In this document: positions 55,845-64,000 of the stretch, piece by piece
Position numbering within the stretch: position 1 is the stretch's first letter
Layout: each line of letters opens with the position of its first letter
Source: Litsea cubeba
Taxonomy: Eukaryota > Streptophyta > Magnoliopsida > Laurales > Lauraceae
Length of the DNA: 64,000 nt
Direction of reading: 5' to 3'
Assembly: GCA_012931725.1 (NCBI GenBank)
Contig: CM022948.1
Span: forward strand, 63,846,030-63,910,029
The notes under the pieces: generated by a model
Databases searched by the model: none
Seen by the model: only the letters and a program-made list of their open reading frames with translations
Told to the model about the DNA's origin: nothing
Made by a program: the position numbers and the translations under genes

Positions 55845-58685
55845 ATGCAAGGTAGGCGATCTCAGGACTTAGCCATTATTGTCTACGATCTAGAAATTGA
55901 ACGAACTTTTAGAAGAAATCGAAAACAAGCTCAAAGGGCAAGAACCAATACACAACCCTCATCTGACTCAGAGCTTGAAGAAACCAGTGTTAACGGAAAT
56001 CAAGGTCCTGAAAGAAAAATGGCTGACAGAGAAGAAAACGAAGAAGAAGTGGTAGTAAATAATCAAAAGAGACCAATGAAGGAATCTTACATACCCTTGT
56101 ACACCGAACAGCCGTCCACCATTCTTTATCCACCTAATACGGCTGGAAACTTCACTCTCCATGCACAACTGCTGAATATGGTGCCACACTATCATGGGTT
56201 ACCTAATAAAGATCCTTATCTTCACATTAAGGAATTTTTTGAGTTATGCGCGACACAACAGATACATGGAGTTACTGCAGAGGGCATCAGGCTACGTCTA
56301 TTTCCTTCCTCTCTTAAGGATAAAGCTAAAATATGGTTAAACTCCTTGGATGCTGGTTCTATCAACTCTTGGCAGCAGCTAGCCAGTAAGTTTCTGAAGA
56401 AATTTTTCCCGGCTCAAAAGACAAGGCAGTTAAGAAGAGAGATCCAAACATATCAACAGAAAGTTGGAGATCAGTTCTGGGAAGCGTGGGAGCATTTTAA
56501 AGATTTATTATTGAAGTGTCCACATCACAACCTCACCAAAGATGATCAGGTTCAAGCTTTCTATGAAGGACTGAACGAGCTGAATAAAGGAATAGTTGAT
56601 TCTGCGTGTGGAGGGGCCCCGATGGAGAAAAATAGTGAGGAAGCTTATGATCTTTTTGAACCTCTTAGTGAAAACTCACAAAAAATTTCTTGTAGAAACA
56701 GACAGATGGGTAAGAAGCAAGGAATATATGAGATCCAGTCTCAAGGAAATATAGCTGCCCAGATGGCGGCAATGGATAAAAAAATGGACATGCTCATCAA
56801 AGCAATGGCTTCCAACAACATCCAAAGACAGACACCAAAGGAAGTATGTGCTATATGTTCTCACACTAACCATACTACCGAATGCTGTCCCATGTCATCT
56901 TTTACAGACCAGGAACAAGCCAACTATGTTGGTAACGCTTTTCCTAAGCACAATAATCCATATAGCAATACATACAATTCTAGATGGCGGAATCATCCAA
57001 ACTTTTCTTGGGGAGGGAATCAAAACAATCAAGGAAATCAAGGGAATCAGAACCAATATCAAGGACAGCAGAGAAGCTACCAGAATAATAATTTTTCTCA
57101 GAACAGTGCACAAAAGCCACAAGAAGATGAGTTCAAAAGTTTGGTGACCCAGTTTATTCAGTCATCTCAGGCTAATTTCCAGCAACATAGCCAAGCAATT
57201 ACAAATACTCAGCAGAGTTTGGCCAAGCTAAAAGCACAAGTGGGTCAGATAGCTAATGCCTTGAGCAAGAGGGAGGACGGTAAGTTTCCAAATCAGACTG
57301 AAATCAACCCTAAAAATCATGAGCATCTGAAGGCCATAACTACTGTCACCAAAGAGCCAGAGAAGGTCTACAGGAGAATGAGGCAGCATGGTACAGCTAT
57401 AGACACCAGCGTTAATGGGCCACATGAAAATCCGAAAACTGTAGAAATTGAGCCACAGGACAGTACAAGGCAAACTCCTATTCAGGAAACAACTTCTAAA
57501 GCACCAGAAAGGGTCTATAAGCCAGTTCCACCTTACCCTCTGAGGCTGAGACAAGAGAAGAAAAATCAGTTCACTCAAGACATCTTCGAGACTCTAAGGA
57601 AGGTAGAGATTAACATTCCGCTGATTGATGCTATCAAGCAGATACCCTCTTATGCAAAGTTTATCAATGAGCTATGTACAAACAAGAGGAGATTCAGAGA
57701 TCATGAAGAGGTTAAGTTAACCGAGGAAGTCAGTGCAGTTCTTTCAAAAAAGCTTCCTCCAAAATTGAAGGACCCTGGGAGCTTTACTATACCTTGCAAG
57801 ATAGGAGAGCATACTTTTGAGAAAGCTTTACTAGACTTGGGTTCGAGTATCAATTTGTTGCCATTCTCAGTCTATGAGTATTTGGGTTTGGGAGAGCTCA
57901 AACCAACTTCAATTACATTGCAATTGGCAGATAGGAGTGTGAAGCACCCAAGGGGCATTCTGGAGGACATTTTGGTGCAGGTAGGACAATTCATATTACC
58001 TGCTGACTTTGTGGTACTGGACATGGAGAGTGTATCATTGCCTCACCACCTTTCTATTATACTCGGCCGACCTTTCATGGCCACTGCGGGTTCAAAGATA
58101 GATGTACAGAAAGGCACCATTGAAATGAAGGTCAATGGGCAAAAAATTGAGTTTCAAGTGTTCGAAGCTATGAAAATGCCTAGAGATGAAAATTGCTTTC
58201 AGATTGAGGTAATCGAGCATGCTATAATAGAGGTGTTTCCAAGAGCACATGGGTGCACGGAGGAGTTGGACACATGCATTCAGCAAGGCTTCACCAAATC
58301 TGAAATCAAGCATGATAGTGATGAGCTTGCGGCAACACTTATGGAGATTGTAAATCAGCTAGAAGTACTCCCCTCTATACCAAGTAAATATTCTAATTCT
58401 TATGAAATTCTTGGTTCTTCCACAAAGCAACCCGTTCCTTCTGTTATAATAGCACCCGAGTTAGAATTGAAGCCATTACCTGAACATCTCAAGTATCACT
58501 TCCCACTATCATTCATTGACCCGTTCGAGGTCACTCAGGTATTTGAGCATGGGGCAATTGAGATCTATAATCCAAAGAATGGTAACAGGTTCAAAGTCAA
58601 TGGACATAGGCTCAAGCCCTATTGGGAGCAGATTTTTGACAAGGATGTGGATGTGATTACATTCACAGATTCCCCTTCCGCTTGA
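55845..58685 (+). CDS. Gag-protease polyprotein with integrase tail
   Basis: This is an uninterrupted 946-codon ORF. Residues 85-255 form a retrotransposon gag domain (FFELCATQQIHGVTAEGIRL, SSLKDKAKIWLNSL, FLKKFFPAQKTRQLRREI). A zinc knuckle C-x2-C-x4-H-x4-C lies at 335-348. An N/Q-rich stretch (388-450) leads to a coiled-coil-like segment. A retropepsin-type aspartic protease follows at about 640-780, with LLDLGSSINLLP (662-673) and IILGRPFM (738-745). The active site reads D-L-G, as in many plant gypsy proteases, rather than D-T-G. The linker PELELKPLPEHLKY (871-884), which in full elements leads into reverse transcriptase, is followed directly by DPFEVTQVFEHGAIEIYNP and FKVNGHRLKPYWE, the usual end of the integrase. 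The fusion point is near 58494-58520 and the frame is kept. Confidence 0.9.
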   Translation: MQGRRSQDLAIIVYDLEIERTFRRNRKQAQRARTNTQPSSDSELEETSVNGNQGPERKMADREENEEEVVVNNQKRPMKESYIPLYTEQPSTILYPPNTAGNFTLHAQLLNMVPHYHGLPNKDPYLHIKEFFELCATQQIHGVTAEGIRLRLFPSSLKDKAKIWLNSLDAGSINSWQQLASKFLKKFFPAQKTRQLRREIQTYQQKVGDQFWEAWEHFKDLLLKCPHHNLTKDDQVQAFYEGLNELNKGIVDSACGGAPMEKNSEEAYDLFEPLSENSQKISCRNRQMGKKQGIYEIQSQGNIAAQMAAMDKKMDMLIKAMASNNIQRQTPKEVCAICSHTNHTTECCPMSSFTDQEQANYVGNAFPKHNNPYSNTYNSRWRNHPNFSWGGNQNNQGNQGNQNQYQGQQRSYQNNNFSQNSAQKPQEDEFKSLVTQFIQSSQANFQQHSQAITNTQQSLAKLKAQVGQIANALSKREDGKFPNQTEINPKNHEHLKAITTVTKEPEKVYRRMRQHGTAIDTSVNGPHENPKTVEIEPQDSTRQTPIQETTSKAPERVYKPVPPYPLRLRQEKKNQFTQDIFETLRKVEINIPLIDAIKQIPSYAKFINELCTNKRRFRDHEEVKLTEEVSAVLSKKLPPKLKDPGSFTIPCKIGEHTFEKALLDLGSSINLLPFSVYEYLGLGELKPTSITLQLADRSVKHPRGILEDILVQVGQFILPADFVVLDMESVSLPHHLSIILGRPFMATAGSKIDVQKGTIEMKVNGQKIEFQVFEAMKMPRDENCFQIEVIEHAIIEVFPRAHGCTEELDTCIQQGFTKSEIKHDSDELAATLMEIVNQLEVLPSIPSKYSNSYEILGSSTKQPVPSVIIAPELELKPLPEHLKYHFPLSFIDPFEVTQVFEHGAIEIYNPKNGNRFKVNGHRLKPYWEQIFDKDVDVITFTDSPSA

Positions 58686-60448
58686 TAGAGAAGCACAGTC
58701 TGGCTGAAGACTCTAAAGCAAGCACTACTGGGAGGTAGCCCTGATCTTTGCAAGGAAAAGTTAAGGATGGCGATTCAGAGATGGCGATGTACTCCATATC
58801 CAGCTGAGTTCTTTTACCCTTTTCTTTGTCCTTCTATTTACTTTTCTTTTATGTTTTTAGTGTTTTCTTCTTACTTTATTTTACAACATTGGGGACAATG
58901 TTTAATTTCAGTTTGGGGGAAGAGTCTTAGTCATTAATAGTCATTATAGTCCAAAAATACATAAGAGTCATTATAGTCCAAAAATACATAAAAATTTTAA
59001 ATTTTTTTTCGAAAATCACAAAAATATTTGTTTTTCTTTGTTTTTCTTTGAGTCATAGTTCCTTCCTACCACAATGATGAGTAATGATGATTTGTCTTGC
59101 ATGGTTCATTGAACTTAATTATACTGGTTATTTATATTTCAATTGCTGAAAATCGCAATTATCAATGTCGAGCTATTACTGTGTGGATTACAATGCTGAT
59201 ATAGTCTGAGGTTGAAAGCTTTCGCATAATTAAATGATTAGATGCTTTTGGTGAAAACTTGTGCAACCTAGTGAGATTTGAGCCTCAATGCTTATTCTTG
59301 AGAGGGTTATATGCTGAGTGATATGATCTTTCATTTCTTGATCTATATGATACAATTGATTTCATTATCATTCTTTGATCACATGTTCTGAATTTTATAT
59401 GGAAAAACATGCTAGAACTCTCATTTTTATCCGATTGAGGCAAATTTCGACTACATGAACCATAGGAGATGATTTTAGGCCATGTTTGACTAGTTTGTGC
59501 TTTTCTATCCATTCCCTTTGATGTAGTTTGTGCTTTTCTATCCATTCCCTTTGATGTTTACCGCTAGTTATCCATGTTGAGCCTTAATTAAGCCAGTTCT
59601 TGCACCCATACCAACCCCTAAGTTTGGGGGAGTTACCTTACCATATGTATAGCCTTACCTTATCTAAGGAAGTATAAAGATGAATTCAAGGTTCATTACA
59701 AAATGTGTGCAAGGCTTGAGAAAAAGAAAAAAAAAAAAGGAAAAGTTGCCGTTACCTTGCATCTCCATAGTTTCAGTGTTAAAAAAAAAAAAAAAAAAAA
59801 AAAAAACACAAAGAAGAGGAAAAGAAAAAAAAAAATATACAAAAGAATAAAGGAGGGTACACGTGTGACTCAGCAATGTGGAAATTCAAAATGCAAGCCT
59901 TCGCCGCCAAAATCAGAAGTGTATAAAGGAACCTGAAGTGTGATTTTAAGCAAATTCCTTAGATCTTGTTATCCATTTCCTTTCATTCATAACCCTTCAC
60001 CCTAACCCCATGATAACCTGTGTAAAAGTCCTACTTGATTCTAGGTGAAGTGTAGTCCCAGTGTGGAGATGAGATGGAATAGGAGCCTATGGTGTGTGAT
60101 TTCACTTCAAGCATGTGGTATTTTTCATGAGATCATTGTCTGTTCACTCTTAGCCAATTATTGAGTGTTTTATTGTGAGTGTATGCATGGTGAGGATTGA
60201 AGTTAAACTGAATTGCAAAAATGATTGTTTGGTTGTGTGAAAGCCTAAACTAAAAGTTATGTTGGTATTGTTTCACACGACCCTTTTGAGCATGTGGATT
60301 GTAAACTGGTTGAGACTCTTGCTTCTTTGATTCATGTATTGATCAGACATCTCTGAGACAAATGGTGGAAGGATAGGTTTCATATTTTAATATTTTTATT
60401 TTCTCCCTTGTTTATTTTATTGTTTTGCTCGAGGACTAGCAAAAGGTA
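58686..60448 (+). other. Long 3' non-coding region of the element
   Basis: No ORF of note. Soon after the stop, CACTACTGGGAGGTAGCCC resembles a motif seen after pol in many plant gypsy elements. Small tandem duplications occur at about 58935-58990 (AGTCATTATAGTCC, 28-bp period) and 59487-59553. Two copies of GTTTGGGGGA before the true polypurine tract lie at 58911 and 59622. The space corresponds to where Athila elements carry an env-like ORF, but none is visible. Confidence 0.6.
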
Positions 60449-60460
60449 AGTTTGGGGGAA
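60444..60460 (+). other. Polypurine tract
   Basis: AGGTAAGTTTGGGGGAA lies two bases before the 3' LTR (TGATAAG at 60463), the expected position of the plus-strand primer for reverse transcription. Confidence 0.75.
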
Positions 60461-60462
60461 TT

Positions 60463-62279
60463 TGATAAGTGCTTAATTGTTTGCAATCTAAGCCCTAATA
60501 TTTGATTCATCTTGTGCTAGTCATAGTAATTTCATTTGATTTTACATAGTTTTTGTTAATTTTTATGCTAAGGTCAAAAGGAGCAAAAAGAGAGGAATTA
60601 ATGAAGAGGATGATGGGCGCGAATCCCAAAGAAAGACCATGGTGGGTCTCATTCAAGATATTCCAGATTTCAAGAAGGCTTTCTAATTATTTGGACAACT
60701 TACAATTCAAATCAAAGAAGGAAAGAATTAGAGAAAGAAATTCTAATCAAAAAAGAAAGAAAGAAGAAAAAAAAAGAAGAAACCCAATCTAGGGTTACAC
60801 GCCCAATGGGGGGCCCACATCTATTACAAAGTCTCATTCAAGTTAGAAGTGGAGTTCAAGAATGGAGAAAAACAAGGAGAAAAAGAAGGAAAGTTAAAGC
60901 AAGTCTTATTCAAGTCAAGATAGAAGTCCTAAAAGAGGGGTCCCACACTCATGTTGCACGCACCAAATAGGGCCCACTTTTATGTCAAAAGTTCATATTT
61001 AATTCCTTGCAATTAATCTCAGATTTGTGGGTCCATGTGAATAAGTTTCTAGAAGATACAAGTGAGACCATATTTAGAAAGCTTGCTAATCAAGAAAAGA
61101 AGACTCCTAATTCAATCTAATTAGGAAACATAATTTTAAAGAAAGTTGAAGACCTATTTCTACAAGGGAAATAAGTACTAAGAGGGCTGTTGCAAGACTT
61201 ATAAATAGCATATGAACAGTGCACGTCCAGCCATACTATCAGCCATAAAACATCACACAAACCATCCACAAATCAGCTACTATCATCCACAAACCCTAGC
61301 AGCCGCACAACACTATTGGGAGCACCTTTGGAGCATCTTTTGGAGAGCTTCAGAGCGAGGAAAAGGAGAAAAGCTGCTGGCCATCCACTACTTCACCATC
61401 ATCTTCTAGTTTTCTTCTTATGACTCTACTTTCTAGTTTATTTTTCATTAAAAACATGAGTAGCTAATTTTTTTAGGGCTAGGGTGTAATTGAAACCCTA
61501 GCCTAGTTCTATGTAGTATCTTTTGGCGTCTTTTAATTCAGATTTCAGTTTTATTGGTTGAGATTCTAAACCATGTTATTAATTGATGAGTTGTGTATAT
61601 GCCATGCCAACCATGTGATGTTCAATTAATTTTAAGAGTAGCTAACTTAATTTTGATTGATCTTGATGTTATGCATCTAGGGTTTAGAACCATGAATAAT
61701 CTAAGTATATGCCATGCTTAGACTCATGCATTTATCTTTCCCATTGTTTTTATACATTATGTTTGTTTTGACTATGACATATGCCATGCTTAGTTTTTAC
61801 ATCATAATGAGCAATTCATGTAGTATGCCACTCATGAATTAGGTTTAGGGGAATAATAATCTAGACGCATATGCCATGGTCTAGGTTGATAGATGTCACT
61901 AATAAAATCTGATTTTTGATTAAAAGATAATAAGGGACATGCATAGGATTGGTTAGGGGAGTAGATGAAACCCTAGTTCATTCATTCATTATTACTGTTT
62001 TTCAATTCTCATACTAGTTGTTTTTAGGTTACTTTCCAATTAGCTTTTGATACTTTAAATTACTGTTTTTTTTTTTTTATAGTTTAATTCCACTTTCATC
62101 TTCAATTGTTTATTTTAATATTATGATTTTAGTTAATTTTGACATTATTTTATCACAAGTCTTCGTGGGATCGACCTCGTACTTACAATTCACTACACTA
62201 CATAGTGATCTTGTGCGCTTGCGAGTTTTTAATTGTGTGCATACTAGTAACCTATTTCTAGGTTGCTCGCTGCATACCA
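60463..62279 (+). repeat. 3' LTR of the Athila-like element
   Basis: This is 1817 bp, beginning TGATAAGTGC and ending GCATACCA. It is nearly identical to the 5' LTR and is followed by the target duplication GATGA (62280-62284). Confidence 0.93.
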
Positions 62280-62284
62280 GATGA

Positions 62285-62537
62285 TAACGAGGACGCGCCT
62301 CAATAGGAAAACCCAGTTTTCATTAATCAACTCTCTAAGAATTTATTCTCTACAATGCCATATAAATAAGAAACATAACTTAGGGCCTAAGAAACCTAAT
62401 TAAACTAGGAAACTAAATAATATTGGAAACCTAATCCTAATTGCAATAAAATTAGAAGCTAACATATAATTAGTGAATTAAAACAATCCTACATCTACTT
62501 GGGCCCTACACATGTGGCTTGAGGCCCATCTGCATCA
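62285..62537 (-). mobile_element. Older LTR, part 2 (interrupted)
   Basis: This is the continuation of the LTR begun at 53682. It ends GGCCCATCTGCATCA on the plus strand, which is its TGATGCAG start on the minus strand. A TATA-like CATATAAATAAG lies at about 62360. Confidence 0.5.
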
Positions 62538-64000
62538 AGAAGCCAAAAGTCCATTCAGCCAATATTCTTGTTTACTATTATTACTGCCACCACTACTTTT
62601 ATTGCTATTTTTGAAGTCATTCACCCAATAAATTTCAAACATGGTCTTCATAATCAATCATTTTATGTTGACTTCCAACTTGTTAAGTAATTTTTTACTT
62701 CTCTTATCAAATAAGCAGCAATGCATAACAACAGAACGAAAAGGCAAAATACTTCCCATATGCCAAAAAAAAAGAATAGGAAAGAAAAGAGAAATAGCAA
62801 TGCAGAATAAAACATTCTACGAGCCCTATCCATTGGCTGTCGTATTCTTTCTGCAGTGACCATCAAATAACTACTCAACAGAACCTCCAAAATATTCAGC
62901 TTTTTTTCGAGGAAATATGGTAGGGGAGGGGGAGGATGAACCAAGGGTCAATTTCCAAGACAAAGCTTAAGTCCTTTTACTAATTCAAGGAGTCATCACC
63001 AATCAGATCACACCAAATCAGAGATCATCATATAACTTATTTGCTATAATAAAATCAAGGGATTACAAGTATATATATAGAGGCTTGCACATCTTCGTTG
63101 TGGTCACAATAAGACTATCATGACTAAAAACTACTATAATTCTAAGACTTTTAATATTTAATCAAACTCTCTATATTGATATACAAAATTAAATGAGACA
63201 TAATTTCTTTCATACTTCTGAAACTTATACAAGCATGGGCTAATTGGATAGGTAATAGAATATCAATAACCCATCATATGCACATAGTTTCGTGTCAATC
63301 AGACGTGCTTTACATGAAACATATCTAACAACATGAAAACAGCATTCCAAAATCCTGTTTTATCATGCCGGCATGTGAAGAATCATGATTGAGTGGATAT
63401 GGACCCCATTTGGGATCTTTCTTATAAACAAAAGGATCAGGCGGTCTATGGCTTGCATCAAAATGGTCCACTACACCATTAAAAAAAAAAAAGAAAAAAG
63501 GTCCACAATACTTAACGTCCATCAAGTGAACCATGAAGACTGGAAGTGCTTGGCTGATTGGCCCTTGAAAGATATCAAGAAGGAAGTTTGGACATGGCCA
63601 CCACTGGACATTGATGACAAGGTAATGTCTTATCACCTCCTTTGTCAAGCACAAAGTAAATAGTGTAAGGATTGTGACCTCTAAATCATGCAAATTACTA
63701 ATCATCAGTAACATGTACTTTGTCAATCATGATGCACTGGTTTAGACCAAAAGAAATAAGAGGCAAAGTGATGATTAAATCTCTGGAGTCCAAACCATTT
63801 ATTAGAAGATTAGGTGCAAAAGGCAAACGTGATGATTAAATATCTGAAGTCCAAATCATTTAATAGAAGATTAGGTGCAAATTCCATTACACACACACAC
63901 CACATACAGAGAGAGAGAGAGATAATGGAGTGTGGCTCTTTATTATGAAAAATTAGTATCATATTTGAGGCTTATTTGCAACAAGAGAAAGCGTGCCCAG
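62538..64000. other. Intergenic, nothing coding recognised
   Basis: No exon was recognised, including no SDH7 first exon. It holds a two-copy tandem repeat and a CA/GA microsatellite (see separate entry for the repeat). The short open frames on both strands show no domain. Confidence 0.4.
63761..63924. repeat. Two-copy ~60-bp tandem repeat and CA/GA tract
   Basis: AGGCAAASGTGATGATTAAAT through AGAAGATTAGGTGCAAA is repeated with a period of about 60 bp (starts 63761 and 63821) and several substitutions. It is followed by (CA)n at about 63889-63902 and (GA)n at about 63908-63922. Confidence 0.8.

Larger units (their letters stand above)
53781..62279 (+). mobile_element. Non-autonomous Athila-like Ty3/gypsy retrotransposon
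   Basis: This 8.5 kb element has two long LTRs (53781-55612 and 60463-62279) with TG...CA ends. It is flanked by a perfect 5-bp target duplication, GATGA, at 53776-53780 and 62280-62284. A primer site for tRNA-Asp follows the 5' LTR and a polypurine tract precedes the 3' LTR. The only long ORF encodes gag and protease fused to the last part of an integrase. Reverse transcriptase, RNase H and the integrase core are absent, so mobility must depend on enzymes from a related element. The LTRs differ by roughly 25-30 substitutions and a few indels by eye, so insertion is fairly recent. Long LTRs, the tRNA-Asp primer and protease type point to the Athila/Tat branch. Confidence 0.93.

Noticed and set aside
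56848..57147. Secondary frames within the gag-protease ORF
   Set aside because: Out-of-frame shadows of the 946-codon ORF.

Overview
This 64 kb window is nuclear DNA of a flowering plant. It has intron-containing genes with predicted plastid or mitochondrial products, kilobase-scale introns packed with transposable elements, A/T-rich intergenic DNA, an Au-type SINE, PIF/Harbinger and hAT elements, and Ty3/gypsy elements. I cannot name the species. The long, repeat-filled introns would fit a tree or an early-diverging angiosperm, but that is only an impression. No bacterial operons, CRISPR arrays or rRNA genes were seen.

Genes. Three ordinary plant genes can be assembled exon by exon from matching splice phases. 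(1) A minus-strand gene for a plastid-type RRM protein (5 exons, 17845 down to 6717, 426 codons) has one 8.3 kb intron full of repeats. (2) A plus-strand gene for a small plastid-type protein with an HMA-like fold (4 exons, 22943 to 32482, 186 codons) has a 7.4 kb first intron. (3) The last two coding exons of an SDH7-like mitochondrial complex II subunit lie on the minus strand (52872-52770 and 45665-45583), separated by 7.1 kb. Its first exon was not found. A fourth gene (35462-37598, plus) is a FAR1-related/MULE-transposase-like protein that lacks the FAR1 DNA-binding domain and a usual catalytic Asp.

Mobile DNA. The right end holds a nearly complete LTR retrotransposon (53781-62279) with 1.8 kb LTRs, a perfect 5-bp target duplication, a tRNA-Asp primer site and a polypurine tract. 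It has one intact 946-codon ORF in which gag-protease runs directly into the tail of an integrase, so reverse transcriptase, RNase H and the integrase core are missing. It sits inside the LTR of an older element. Others are a 4.2 kb PIF/Harbinger element carrying a double-bond-reductase gene fragment (39364-43540), a Tourist-like MITE, two hAT elements, two copies of one MITE family, a 1.4 kb TIR element with GATACG arrays, an Au SINE, a solo LTR, several degenerate LINE and gypsy pieces, and a U6 snRNA pseudogene. A truncated copy of the 5' end of a plastid site-2 protease gene (21235-21624) lies next to a 53-bp tandem repeat containing CGACGTCG.

The genes do not form a functional cluster. 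They are ordinary organelle-related genes separated and expanded by transposons. The most unusual objects are the gag-protease/integrase-tail retroelement, the Harbinger element with the captured gene fragment, and the altered FAR1-like gene.
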